Assembly (NCBI GenBank): GCA_011009095.1
Contig: VTPC01001013.1
Coordinates: 124,001-188,000 of the forward strand
Reading direction: 5' to 3'
DNA from: Ignelater luminosus
Taxonomy: Eukaryota; Arthropoda; Insecta; Coleoptera; Elateridae
DNA length: 64,000 nt
Under the pieces are notes generated by a model. The model was not told the origin of the DNA and searched no databases. It saw nothing but the letters and a program-made list of their open reading frames with translations. The translations under genes were made by a program, and so were the position numbers. Positions 11,201 through 25,200 of the stretch are shown here, one piece after another (within the stretch, counting starts at the first letter, position 1; the number at the start of each line of letters is the position of its first letter).

Positions 11201-14200
11201 TCTTTTGAAAGATTTATTACGACACTCTGATGAAACTAAATGTTGTAAAGAATTACAGCAAGCTTTGGATTGCATGTTGGTCGTTTTAAGATGTGTAAAT
11301 GATAGTATGCATCAAATATCCATAACAGGATTTCCTATTGATTTATCTCAGCAAGGAAATTTATTGTTACAAGGTTCTTTTTCGGTATGGAGTGAAAATA
11401 AAAAAGACTTGAAATTACGCATAAAACCTATGCAAAGGCATATATTTCTTTATCAGAAAGCTGTACTCTTTTGTAAACCATCTTCTAAAGCAGCCCATAA
11501 TAAATCTGTTTATAATTTTAAACATTATTTAAAAATGTCGCAAATTGGTTTAACCGAATCAGTTAAAGGCGACATACGAAAATTTGAATTATGGCTTCAG
11601 GGACGTCAAGAAGTACACACTATTCAAGCTAATACTCTAGAGCAGAAGCAAATATGGGTCAATGAAATTAAACGAGTATTATTAAATCAATTAGAAGAAT
11701 TAAAAGGAGAAAAGATTAAACAATATTCTTCTCGTTCACATACGTAAGTATAAATAAGAGTCCTACTTGCACAGATTGTTTGTTTTTGCTACTTCATACT
11801 TTTTGTATATTAACTCTGAATAAAGGTTAATGTTGATACTATCTATTTAATATCTACATTAACCTAACTGAAGAAAGTAAAACTTATCTTCTTCTTAATT
11901 GAAAACATGCAAGTTGCTATTTAGATTTCAATATTTAGAAACTAGCATTAATAAAAAGTACTAATTCAAAAAGTAATTTTAGTAATAATTAAATTAAACT
12001 TCTATTACAAATTTGAATTATATTTGTTGTAGTAATACCAAATTAAATGCTGAACACACAATCTTATTAGTAGAGCTGGCTGGTTTTGCGTTATTCCATA
12101 AGCGAAGGTAAGGAAGTTGTATTGAATTAAAGTTTGAGGTATGACCATCAAATTGGAGTTTGATTTTTACCGCTTCAGTTAATTAAGAAAAATTTTGCTT
12201 TCATCTATCCTGATTTCCTTCCACTTCAAACCTGACTGCGTATACACACTATGGCTATGGAAAACTGCACAACTCGCCTGCTGTACTTATTACTTAATAA
12301 TCATACGTTGTATATTTAAGAAAAATAATTTTTATTTATTTACGTTTATTTTGTTTTAGAACCTTAAGACAATCTACCTCTTGGGAAAAAGAAAAAACTG
12401 TTATTCCCCAACTTAATAATCATCGTACAATGAGTTATGATTCTGAAACTCATTCTCTTACGTTAGATCAAGAGCCATCTGAAACAATAGATTGTTGCAA
12501 TTGGTCATCAGATTGTAGTAATAGTGAAGATGAAGAGCAACAAAATAATGCAGATGCTTTGGTAAGTCTTGCAAACCCAGAGTGTCCTAAAGATGAAGCA
12601 CCGTAGGAAAATGGTAATATAGGCTTTAGTTATGGATCCAAACAACACCCATGGCTTTCACTACAGAACAAAAGTTAAAGATACAGAATCAACACTTTCA
12701 TAAATATCCTGGAAGTCAATAACAAAAAATTAAGGGCAACACACATTCTCGCAAGTAATTTGTGCATTCTTGTGTGTAGCTTTGAATTATGCTATTAAAA
12801 AGTTTGTTTTGTTTTTATTGTAAAATTCTAACATGTGTGGGCATTTGAAGCATAGTAACAGTTTTGTAGAGTGGTGAACAAATTTAGAGTTACTTTCTTT
12901 TTAGAATTCATAAAAAAAAGCAATATTGCCAAAAATTTCTGTAGTTTTTAAATAATTGTTTTAAAAGCAATTTTTTGTGATATTTTATCAGACTTTATTA
13001 GTTTAAGATTGTTTTATTCTTTAAATTAAAAATGAAGAAAAACTAAGTTTTACTTCAAAAACCATTGTTTGAATCTGTAATTTTTTTATTAAAATGATGT
13101 AGTTGTTTTGTAAGTATTTATTATTTATTATGTTTTGGAATGTTAGTGTTACTATTAATGATTTATTCTGGTGATTACTCCAATTTTGCACACGGTTCAA
13201 TTATCTCTGTCAATAATTTATAACAGGACAGTTATTGTATTACCTAAAGTATTTTTGTATCTAGATACAAAATGATAATAAAACATCAGTCAGTGAGTTA
13301 TTATTTGTTTATTTTATACACCAAGAAGTCATTTTACTTGCAGATGTACAACCAAGTAACATCATAATTGAAGATACTAATCAATAGCTATTTCTGTATC
13401 TTTAGCTTTTCTGTGGTTTCTTTATTTAAATTATTTGAAATATGCAATATTTGGCAACACACACATACTAAATTATCCTCAGTTTATCTGGTACTTTCGC
13501 AAGGGAAAAAATATGCAGGTATTTTGTAAATATTCATCTAACTATAAAGTGGACAAAACCTTTCCAATTAATGTGCAATTTGCCTTCTAATTACGATTGT
13601 TTCTTATATATAATAAAATTTGAAATACCTGGGTGAAATGGCTTCTTGCAATGTTGATGACCCAATTATCTAAATTGAAAAGAAAATATCCAGTGATATT
13701 TTATCGGCAAGATACAGCAATTGTATTCATTATCTAGTTTTCTTCTTTTATTGCTAGCCTTCAGATGTTAATTGATTTTAAATTCATATTACAAGAAAAG
13801 CAATTGCAAATACAAGGTTCTCTTCTATATTGAATGACATGCGAGTTCAAGGTAAGTTACGACTTCTCGTATAAAGTACCGTAGACCATACCTACAATTC
13901 TTCACATACTCTTATCCAAATCAGTGAAAATTGATTTATTTTTATCTCAGTCAATATACAGGGTGTCTCAAAGCTTATGACGTAGCTGCCAGGACTAGCT
14001 TCCTTATAAAGAAATAAATGGAAAATAAAAAGTGAAAAGAATGTTGAAATCTTCATAGTTAACTAGATATTACCAAAAATAAAATGGGGTGCTACTGAAA
14101 AAACTGGTAGGATAAATTCCTAGTGACTAGACAAATAATTTTAAAGGGAACCTGTGGTCGATTCATCTTAGTTATGGAATTATTGGTCTTTAAAATGGTG

Positions 14201-17200
14201 TGCAGATTCATTAACTTTTGCCTGCATAGTTGTTATTTGTAAAAATATCAAAAAGATTTATGAAAAAAAGTTGTAGAGAAATGTCTTCTGTGTGTTTTAA
14301 AACTACTTCCTATTATACAGAGTGTACTTATATGTAAAATTTCAAGTGTCTTTTAAAGATTACACCCTGTATAATTGTAAATAAGTTCAAAACATTTAGA
14401 AGGCATTTCCCTACAATTTTTCTTAATACATTTTTTTTGATATTTTGACAAATGAAATCTGCATGATTATTAAGTTTTCCTTAGCCAAACTATCATTTTG
14501 CCTAAATGTTGCAAATTAGTTAAAGGATAGGTCTATATGTTTGTCTATTTGAATAATCAGTTAGTGACGTCACCAGAACAATTAAGAGAGCAATGTAATT
14601 CTACTCAGATCAAGAAAGCACAAAATGACAAACATACAACAAAAAAAATCACTTCTAACCTAATAAACTTAACCTCAAGACGGTTAATGTCGAATCACAT
14701 ATAATATCCACATTAGAATCTTTACTCATTTTTGTAATTTTAACAATTAACAACTCTAAATTAAAGAATAATTTCAGTTTTTTGAGGTTATACACTCTGA
14801 TGGGTATTTACTGCTATAAACAATGTCACTGCTCATTTCTGTTTGTACTCAGAGCTCCAAGCACATGGAATATGCTCTAAGTTGATCTAGATTACCTTCC
14901 CTTTACAAAATACAAAGAAACGCCAAATACTGCTAGAGATCAACCAAAGCAGACAAACCTAGAAATTTATATATAATAATAATTTCAATAACATTTGTAA
15001 AGAAAAAGGGCATCCTAGTATATTCTTTGGGTTTTTAATTTTTTAGGTAGTGTGGTGCTTGGGTGCATAGCAGACATAGCCAAACAGCTCCCATACAATG
15101 TCATAAAATGGCTGATAGTTTGACAGCAAATATTATACAAAACCAATATTGAAGATAGACTACAAGAAAAATATGCCTTTATATGGAAATATACAGGGTG
15201 TATACTTAAGATGTACTCGAACTTTACAGACGTATTCTTTGATCCAAAATAAGAAAAATAATTTCTATAAACATATATTTGCAACCTACAAGATATAAAC
15301 AATTTAACATTTAAAAATACGATTTTATTTTTTCATTGTAAGTATTGAAACAAATGAATAATTAACAATAAACATCAAATCAACGACTGTTCAAAATGTC
15401 TACCTCCAGCTGCGATGCACGCTCTGACGCGTCTTCTCATGAATTCTTGCACACGTCCAAAAATTATTAAGCATTTGAGAAAGCTAAATCCAGTAAAACA
15501 AGAGATTGGGGACATACAGTACCGGACAAAAGAAAGTTTAAAAACGGAAGTAAACAATGAACTGTGTAATTTTGCTGTTGAAGCAATATTCTATTAAGGG
15601 TATAATACAAGTAAATTACACAGCCCCACAAAAAATAAAGGTTTTGATCTGGGATCGTGACTATGGTAGTCCGATGTACGATGCTGAAACCGAATCCGAT
15701 TTCAGAATAACAAATATTCCCTCAAAACACTCCCAAAATAGAGTAAAATCACTCCTTACACATGCTGACAATTTTTATATATAAAACATCAAACAAGTAC
15801 CACAAAAAGGTTAAACCAACAACCGAGTACCATGAGGGTGTTTAAAAAGGGTAAAACCACCCCTTACATCAAAATACGATAAATATTTAACTTTTTTCAT
15901 GTAGTAAAAATAGTAAAAATTAAACACATAAATGCACAAAAACTAACACACTGCGACTACAAACCGCCATAACCATTAAAACAGGTTAACACAAGTATCT
16001 CAAAATTGTCGCTTTTTACAAGTGTCAAGCATCTACTGACAGGAGCGTGAGGAGTCCTTATAGCTGCAGGACCGTAACTAAGATTCTTCAGAAGAACTGA
16101 CTCCCAAAAATATACAGACAGTTATAAAGTACATTAAAAGTATATACTTAATTTGGTAGGACAGTACTTTCTTTTCAAATTGTATTCTAATGTTCTTGTT
16201 GTTGTAAAGTACCAGAAAACATACTTTTTGAAATTTTTGGATATTTTGTTTGAATTGCGGACCAAAATCTGCAATGTAAAGTTGATGACAATCGAGATTT
16301 ACAAGCAATCACTAATAACATAAAGTAACAAAAGAATTCATTGAACCTTCTTATCAAAGATAATTGCTTATAATTTAAAAGCAACAAGGGGCACAACTTA
16401 GTGGGGAAGCGTCTGTCCCCCTAGTATAATACTGGCACTCTAAGCAAATTAGGCAAAAGGGCGGCAAGGCTAAATTTTACCATAGGTGCGAGCAACCCTA
16501 GATATGCCTCTATTATGAGCGTATTCAGCAATGTATGAGGATCTGATTTTGATTAGTTTTAAGGCAGTTGTCTGTACCTGCTGAACAACCGTTGTCTATG
16601 TCACAGTTCTTCTGTTAATAATAACTCTAGAGCATCTTTGCTATCTCTTTAACCTAATATCCTAATCACAACCACAACTAGGAAACCCTATAATCTGTCT
16701 TTCTAGTATCTACTTCACTTACCAACTGTGAACATGGCAAGCCTAAACAGGTCTTCAGAGCAGCACGCATTCAATCAAAGGTAGTTCTATCAAAAATTTT
16801 GTCAATATCTAGAAATGCCCCAGGCGCCATTTATTTGTGATGTAACACCTGCATAAGCTTAAAGGTGTTGTGTCTATGGTGGGCATTAGGAGCGGACTGG
16901 ACCAGGGTGTAGGGATACTGCAACACCTTGAGCCTGAAGGGTGTTTCTGCACTTTTTAGATCCCAAACAATATACCAGCCATTGTATCATAATATTGTTA
17001 AGAATTTTGGGCCCTGGCAAATGCACTCCAGTTCACTCTTTGCAAACATATTGCCATTGATGCACTATATGATACCTTTAATTTATCTTTGTTCATGAAC
17101 TTCTTTGTAACCTTCACCAACAAGTCTTGTAGGAAATGCTATTGTGGATTTGTTCTCTGATATCCATTCTGGTTTTCCATAAAGAGATTTTTAACAGTGC

Positions 17201-20200
17201 GCTGTTTGAGAATTAGAAACTGATCGTATCGATTCAAGCTGTGGATCTTTCATAAAAGACTTCACTCTCTAAGTGTTGAAACATTACTCCATGCTAGAGT
17301 ACCAGAGTCAAGATGATCATACACTTGACCTCTTGTTCACACATGTGCTGATTATAATATTTTACTCTGATTATTTACACTCATTAAAGCAAGACAGTTG
17401 TGAGAGTCTACTTTCAGAATCACAACCCAGAGGAGCTATGGTTTTTTAGTTTATCTTTTCTTTGCAACTAGGATAGTCTCCATTATACAAAAGTCTGTTT
17501 CTATTAGAAATTATTCTTTAGAATCTCTTTGATGTGACTGCACTGCATACAATACCATGTATGAGACTCATACGTAACTAGCTTGCACTGCCCAACTGGT
17601 GGTATTAAGGTGGTAAGAGTAGCAGAATATATACTCCTACCACCAAACAAAAGCCATTCTTGCAGAAAGTTTCCATTACAGAAAAGATAATTTGTCTAAA
17701 AACTGCATGATTAACAAAAAGTCAACTTTTACCACACTGTATGAGAAGTCGCCCGATATCTCATAGGCTTCAACTATGATTCGAGTATATACTTCTGTAT
17801 TTAAGTCACTTTGCTGCACATAACTACTAATGACAAGGAGCATGTGATTAGAAATCTGTACAGGAATCTACATCTCTCTTTAGTTAAGTAAGAAAGTTTT
17901 CCATATATAAATGTCTGGTAGTTTATATATAGGGTGTTCTCTAATCATACTCTCAGATAACTAGGTAAGTCTTATAGTATTACGTTTTTGAAACAGATTT
18001 TATTTTTCCAATTTATAACAAAATTTTATATAGAAAGCAAAGCCTTTTACTTTGATGGAGAGCTATGGGTGTTTAAAATTTAATAGACATAACAAGAACT
18101 GCGAGATCAAGATGGTTAGTGGCATATATAAAAGGGTATTAGGAACAGAGCTTCTAATGTAATCTAGAAGATAATTATTATTCTACCTCTTTACTTCTTG
18201 GAACTTTGCACATCAAAACATAATCTTACGCTCTTACTACAAAAGACTTATCTTATGAAAAGTAGAGACTTTGTCATTTTTATAAATCCATCTCTGATCT
18301 TGATCTTGAGTTTGGAAATGCACCACAGATGCAAACTTTATCAGGACTTTAACATATATGTCTTTTCCTTTATGATGTCATCAAACCCGGTTTATCTAGC
18401 AATGAAAAACAGAGCATCAATTTTAGGCATGTTAATTAATTGTATACAACATTCATATAAGTCAATTAAAAACTCTAGAATCACTTGCATCTTACAATAA
18501 TAAGTGCAAAAATTTCACATTTTGAGTTACATACATGATACAGTATAAAATGCAAATTATTTTTATTTGCTTATTCAGTTAACGGAAAACAAAGCTTGAA
18601 GCTAACTGCAAAAATTAGATGCTGTTGCTGATAATGTATATTGTACATTTCACAAATTTTTGAATCAATAGAGCTAAACTTGAACTATTGAATCGCTGTG
18701 ATGTTCTGTAACTTTACCTTTTAGTACAGTAAATACCAATTTCTACTGTTTTAATTTAAAGAACTTTATTAAACTATGATTTTTGCCTTCTTAAAATATA
18801 AAATTGCCTTTATTTTGCAATCTTTCCATTATTTAGTTTGTTTTTTTCTTGTACAAAATTTAATTTCTATAGGGCAACTAAAGTATTGCTATATTTATAC
18901 TATATTTATACTTTTCAGAGTGGACGTTATATTGCGTTAGCTGATTATTGTGCAGTGGGAATTAGTGAAGTTAATATGAAAGATGGTGATATTGTCGAAT
19001 TACTCAAAGTGGGCTGTGCTGGCTGGTGGTTTGTCAAAGTTATCGGTAAGTTTTATGCAGAAGTCCACACTGAGAATTAAATTAGCAATATGTTTTATTA
19101 ACAAGAATGGCAAAAATTATAGAAAATATTAGAGAAATTTGAGATTGTTAATATAGATAATGTTATTTTTTTCCTCTTTTGCACTATCTAACACAGGGGT
19201 GGGTAGCCAAGGCCAAATTGACCAAATTAGCATGTATAATGACGAAACACGTTTGTATATTTTTTATAGCTCGAATGTCAAAACTAAATTCTTTGATTAG
19301 ATTCCTTCTTTAAAATTAATTTTTGCTGATAAATTTGCTTTTATACAAAACAATTTGATTCTGAGGGTCAAATTAGTCCACCTCTGATCTAACACTTGAT
19401 AATGTGTAACAGAGCCTATCTTACATATACATACTTTGTTTTAAATATAGTATTTAAACTTAAAATTTTAAGTCAAACTACTTCAAGAAATTTTGTTGAA
19501 ATAATGAAAATTCATTTAACAAAATTATGTTTCTTGGAATTATCTGATAAACCAAATGATGCAGGTACATAATAATAAATAATATTTAAGCTTCAGAATG
19601 ATTTAGAAGATAATTGCATTTTTGCAAATTTATTACTCTTATTTTGATTTCTAATACATACCTACTGTCGAAACTTCTTATGAATCTTTCAATATTAAAT
19701 CAATCTTGCTGTTATTAAACCTGATTAGTACCTAACAGATAATTTGGTGAGTAATTTTATTGTAGCTACATGTACTATCTTGCATTGTTTAATTCTTTGT
19801 TGTTGCATGCATTTTAAATTTTTTTATATATAAATATGCAGCTATTATAGTTAATAGTTTTGGTGGATTTTTCCAAGAAAGGTCAGAATGTAGTTTTCTT
19901 TACAACTTCTCTGGTAGTAACTATCGTTTTATTTAAGACATACAGAAAAGCATTTGCCCAAACCTAAATAATCTTAAGATAGGCTCTGCATGTAACATAT
20001 ACTATGTGTCTCATGGAAAATGAAACATACACCTTTTCCTATGTATAAATTTTCTTTAATAAATCCAAGTATTTTTCAAATATTTTATGAATAACAACAC
20101 ACATCATTAGAGCTATTTAACAGATATAAAGTAATTTCATTTTTAGTGACAGTCGATTATTTTTCACGTACATTTATGTACTTTGTTTTTAATCTTTTTT

Positions 20201-22291
20201 GTGTAGAAGAATTATAATGCACACAAAAATTATATGTTAATTTATCTCAGTTACTATCTAAATTTAAGTTCAAACAGAACTTATATGTTCCAGCTTATTT
20301 GAGACACATGGTATTATTAAGAGAAAGTAGTTCCCAATGATACTTATAATAAAAGGAATTAATACATTTATTTGATGAAAATGTATGTTTGTTCAATAAA
20401 GCTAAGACTAATCGGTGCCTTACAATTAGTCTAACATTGATTTGTTTCTTTATGTTTATCATTTTTAATGGTGGTGGTGCACTGATATTAATTAATATCA
20501 CAATAAAAGATCACGATGAATCCTTTGTTACAAGTAATAGTTATTTATGGAAAATATTTGTTTATAAATAGTTTTAAAATATTTAAGTTATCCTAATAGC
20601 AAAGTTAAATTTTCTCTTCCCAATAAGTGAAACACTTTCATTCTGCTGTATTTCTTCCATTTCTTTCTCTATTTGATTACTGAATTAGATTGTTTGATCC
20701 AGTTCACCTAGTGAACTGATGCAGCATTGACTGATGTTCATGCCATTGTTGTTGTTGTAAGTAACATTTTCTGAACTTAAAGACAAAAAAACTAAAAGAC
20801 CTTCACCATTATCAAATGTTCATGAAATAAATAAACCACTGATCGAAACAGGCTCTGGAGTTGATGGTGTAATGTCTAGATGAGCATTTCTTAAACTTTT
20901 TTGATGATTGAACACTTCTTTTTAATTGAAATTCTTTAGTATTTGTGAAACGTTTGTTAACATAAGATAAGGACATGCCAATGTAGCATATAGCATATAG
21001 TAGTGGCAGTTGGTGTAACTGTCAAATCAGCACCCTCTAAAGTTAGGCTGCTGGTTGTTGCTACATACAGTACTCGCTTTATTATTTTAAATTGTTATTC
21101 TTATTATTTTCAAGCCAAAACTCTTTGTCAATCTTTATTTGTGAAATTGATAGTATTAGAAAACATTATTACTGTTCAAATATACCATGCATTTTATTAA
21201 AATACTATCGAAGATGTATGAATGTAGCTGTTTTACCTGTTGAATGTAATATTACACTATTTAATTTATAACTTTTTGATCATAGTGTACATGCAAGGCT
21301 TTATTGTCTAAATTTAATACACTTCATTTCAGATCTATCTGAATGGTAGAGAAATTATATTAAATTCCTTCATCAATGAAATTGAGATATTTTTGACAGT
21401 TTACAGAATAATAGTGGCTATATCATGACGTTCTTTCTACCTAATTTTGAGTTACCACCCTGATAGATTTAGAATGGACTGTAATCAGATAAAAACGGTC
21501 TTGAACTTCATAAATTTCACAAGCTGTAAGAGGAGAGCTGTGTATGGGAAGACGATGCCATTTAAGAAAAGTTCTTATATTATTATTAGAATCGAAAGCA
21601 TACTTGATGGTTTTGTGTTGAGATCATACAAACTTACTAATTTATTCAGTAAAACTAATATGGACACAATCTTTGATTAAACTATATTCGTTTAGTTTAT
21701 TTATATCTTTTCCAGCTTGTCAGTAAAAACTGAAGTTAGTTTGGTGTAGATTAATATTTTTGTGTAGTGCTCATTTTTTTAATTTTGCTGTAGAGATAAC
21801 CGCAGATTTTTAGAGTAGTGTTTTATTAAATGGAATCTATAATTTATTGAATAAATATTTGGCATGCTTCTACAAGTTTTGCATAGTTTCGAATAGATCT
21901 TTTGTTGTATTTATTTTAATATTGTTATTTCTATCCTGCTTTATATTACTTTGCAATTCCATTGAAATAATCATTTAATTCCAACTATTCTCACTTTTCT
22001 TGCATATTTCACTATTTTACAGTTAAATCTATTATTATTAAAACTCTCACAACTTTCATAAAAGTTTTCTTATTTAATTATTGTACAAAAGTTATTTATC
22101 TATTTCTATTTACATATTTTTAAACCTCTTAATTGAGCATTATAAGCATTATATTAATTATTATTTCAGGAACTTCAAATGAAGGTTGGGCCCCAGCAGC
22201 CTACTTAGAAACTTTAAGTCGAAGAACCTCATATACAAGCTCTAGTCGCAGTCAAGAAAGGTTTCATAATCGTAATATTCTTTCTAGATAA
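8223..22291 (+). CDS. MCF2L: Dbs/MCF2L-type Rho guanine-nucleotide exchange factor
   Basis: Exons: 8531-8756, 8818-8908, 8965-9195, 9511-10221, 10279-10455, 10775-10960, 11019-11743, 12360-12561, 18919-19045, 22170-22291; all phases agree and give about 930 residues. A first exon at 8223-8244 (MFIHNFS, then a GTAAGTATG donor in matching phase) is my best guess for the start, at low confidence. Domain order: Sec14/CRAL-TRIO-like (about 20-190, with LGFHLIVDRRKDRW and SELGG-like TSDLGGTLLY), spectrin repeat (190-430, ERTFDEFWKEH), DH (about 460-650, with KPVQRITKYQLLLKDLL), PH (655-775, ending in a conserved Trp helix, KQIWVNEIKRVL), SH3 (about 862-920, ALADY...GWWFVKV...GWAPAAYLE). This is the Dbs architecture; the SH3 separates it from MCF2/Dbl and puratrophin. 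It should load GTP onto Rho/Cdc42 at membranes. Confidence 0.9.
14190..14490. repeat. Imperfect inverted repeat with CAGGGTGTA motifs facing inward
   Basis: The arm at about 14190-14333 (AAAATATCAAAAAGATTTAT, GTTGTAGAGAAATG, TATACAGAGTGTA) recurs inverted at about 14360-14490 (AAAATATCAAAAAAAATG, ATTGTAGGGAAATG, TATACAGGGTGTA, read on the minus strand). Arms are about 120 bases with many differences. The motifs are those of the local mariner-like MITEs, so this is probably two element copies joined head to head or a decayed fold-back element. Confidence 0.45.
15194..15560 (-). mobile_element. Remnant 3' end of a Tc1/mariner-superfamily transposon
   Basis: Minus-strand translation near 15390-15460 gives RVQEFMRRRVRACIAAGGRHFEQSL then a stop. 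This matches the well-known C-terminal pattern (RRxxxCIxxxGGHFEHLL) of insect IS630/Tc1/mariner-type transposases. The adjacent AT-rich tail ends at TACACCCTGTA (15194), the same terminal motif found in other local elements. The catalytic part is missing, so this is a 3' fragment. The upstream limit is uncertain; a CAGTACCGGACAAAAG motif at 15517 may be another element's end. Confidence 0.45.
16740..16830 (-). mobile_element. LINE reverse-transcriptase scrap
   Basis: On the minus strand this reads APGAFLDIDKIFDRTTFD followed by a stop and MRAALKTCLG. It resembles the first catalytic Asp motif of jockey/R1-type reverse transcriptases (GAFLDIEGAFD..F..). Flanking sequence cannot be aligned by eye, so only this core is claimed. 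It is inactive and lies within the GEF intron. Confidence 0.4.
19194..19386. mobile_element. hAT-type MITE with perfect 8-bp target duplication
   Basis: A 193-base element in the penultimate GEF intron. The left end reads CAGGGGTGGGTAGCCAAG and the right end, inverted, CAGAGGTGGACTAATTTGAC. It is flanked on both sides by the identical octamer ATCTAACA (19186-19193 and 19387-19394). CAG-type termini and an 8-bp target duplication are the signature of hAT-superfamily insertion. It has no coding capacity and depends on a transposase elsewhere. Confidence 0.75.
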
Positions 22292-25200
22292 ATGACTATT
22301 TATTTACTTATTTATTAAAACTATTTATTTCTAATCTTATTCGTTAGCATTTATTTAATATATTTATATTGGAGAAGGATCTCTCTAGTAGGATTGCTGA
22401 CTGTAATTTTAAAATATTTAAAAAAATTTTAATCGTGCTTTCTTACCCCTATGTGAGGGTTATTATATAATATCATGTGCAGTACAAGATGGTAACTACT
22501 ACATTAATTCATTCATCAATAATGTTAAACCCTTTTGCCTTTTAATATTTAGGGTAAGATATATATACTCATTGGATATCGTTCATATTAATATACAAAT
22601 TCATTCTTATACTGAAACTAATCTAGTTAGTAGTTGGTTGAAACTTACTGCCACTAAAACAATATTAGATATTACTATAAAATTAATATCTTTAAGAAGA
22701 CCTATTACCATTTTGTAATTACGAGCAAAAGATTTTTATAATTAAGTACTCTGGCAAGTGGTTGCCATAAATTTTGTTTGCAGAATCAGATATTTCACTT
22801 TAACAGTTCTGCTGATTAAAAGTTTTATTGTTCCCATTAAAGGTCATGTCTTGATTGGTCAAGAGAATACTGCCTAAGCTTGATTCTCAGCTAAAACCAC
22901 TGAATTCTTACAACTAGATAGAGTATGATTATTCAAAACTCAAAACATGTGGTCAGCATAACCTATTGTTCTGTTTACATCGCACACAACATTTAATGTT
23001 CGATTCAATTTAGTGTTGTGTTTGTAAAACAACCTATACAAGAGGTGGATTTGTATCAATTCAAAGTTAGTCACAAGTAAGAGTTATACGCATTTCATAT
23101 AAAATTCTATGTTGTTTTACTGTTTTAGTAACATTATAGACCCATACAAATGGGGAGATGTAAACAAAACTCGTTATCCACAAATAATCATATTGTGATA
23201 CATGCATATTGCTTCTTGTTATACGAGTTCAGCGGCTAAGACGTACATACTAAATTTAATAATGGTTGCTTCCCCGTTGGGCAGTTATGGCAGACCACTG
23301 AGATCAACTTTTTTCAAGATAAATATAGAAGTATCTTTGATTCAAAGTTTACTTTAAACTATAGGACTTATGTTTATTGAATTCACATAACATGAGTGTA
23401 AGATGGGATGCAACGTATATTTACAGTCCATCTTATTTTCTTAGTTCTGTAGCATAAAAGATATGGCTAAATCATTTTGAAATTCTCATTTAGATAAGTA
23501 AATGTGTTAATATTTGATGGAACATATATATATGTCTATGAATGCTTGAATGCTGAAAAGAAGTGAAATATCTAATGTCCTGTATTGCTATTACTATAAT
23601 CAGGGACACTAATCGCAGGTCTTTAAAAGAATGATGATATGATTCATACAAGTCTCAATCTACGTAGGTAGTGGTCAGATTTATTAATATGTAATGATTA
23701 AGAAGTTATTTCATGTATAAAAGACGCTTTTAAGTCTGTTCTTATCTCTTTGAAGACTTAAAAGATTTTCTTATTATTTGTTTTATAAATTATAAATCAT
23801 GGATGTTGGCAATCCTATAATTTATTAGCTTCCAAATAACAATAATAAAATCTTTATTTGACTTTCAATAATGAAAGTAATAAACCTACTATATCCATGT
23901 GCATTATATACAACAGAAATCATGTACCTGTATATAAAATAAGGGAAAATATTTTCTATTAATATATAACTGAAAATTATGACTAACAATAACAATACTT
24001 TTAAGACTATTCTTATACCTAAGAATGTTTGTTGAAACATGTTGAAGATTTACAATAGTTCTTTGCTTTTTTCAAAATGTTTCCAATTAACAGGAAAAGT
24101 TCTGACTATAAATCATTTGGTAATGGTTTATTACATAATTGTTAAATAAAAAATAAAACAGTTGAAATAATGTTTTGTTTTATTAAAAGTAAATTATTCA
24201 AAAGGTTCCATTCAAATCAAAGGTAAGTAATTTTGACTGTATATCTTTTTATCAATAACAACAAATGTTAATGTAATTATATTTAGCTTAGCCCTTACAA
24301 ACCTCAATTGGGATGCCAATGTGCTCTGGTGAAATAGACTACATGCAGTCCACTAGATGATTATGTTGATGTTGGGTATTAAATATAACCTCACTTTAAC
24401 TTGCATTTATAGTAAAGGTTTAAAGAAGGTTTGAGAAAATTATTTTCCCAAATAAGAAACTATTAATGTGTCTAAATTAAAACAATCACTTCAATAACCT
24501 GGAGCAAAGACAGTAGGCTCAAAATCTGTATTAACGGAAACAGTAATTATAATGACTAGCTTTAGTAACATATTCTATTTACATCACCGCGATCTTTCTG
24601 TATCACTAATGTTCTTTATCTAGAAAGAACCTAAAAATGTATTTTATATATATGGTTTATGAAGAAAAGTGGTTAGTTCCTCTACTGATAACATTGTATC
24701 AGTTGTCGCCGGTTTCTAGTATCGTAAAACCACCCAGAATGAAATTTAAAATTCCTAATTGAAATGCCTGCAAATCCATGCTGAAGTCTAGTGAAATGTA
24801 TCGTTGTATATAGACCTTATTAGTAATTGCAAAGCATGCAGGGAAATCTGACCCCATGCACAACGATACCTTCTTTACCGACCTATCTATAGATTAAAAA
24901 AATTGAATATTTTAATGTTTCAATTTCTAATATCAGAAAGTATGTTAAAAATATATCTCATTTAATTAAGAAAATTGAAGGGAAAGATTTAGTTGATTCA
25001 ATACATTTGGAATGCACAAAAATAAGGTATTTTCAGAAAGACAAAATTTTATGAACGTCCCTATTACTGTTGTATATGTCAATATTTTTAGTTTACCTAG
25101 CCATGCTTTATATTATTCCAACAAGAAATAAATAACTATACACAAGAAATAACGTTAATTTAATAATTAATCACAAGAAATAACTATACCTAACCTACAT

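Larger units (their letters stand above)
12562..18918 (+). other. Long intron of the Rho-GEF gene, repeat-filled
   Basis: A 6.4 kb intron between the post-PH exon and the SH3 exon. It contains an inverted-repeat structure around 14190-14490, a transposase C-terminal remnant at about 15194-15560 (minus), a LINE reverse-transcriptase scrap near 16740-16830 (minus), and isolated CAGGGTGT-type ends at 13959, 15194 and 17935. If the donor at 12562 is not used, translation would stop after 14 more residues at 12606, giving a form without SH3. Confidence 0.6.
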
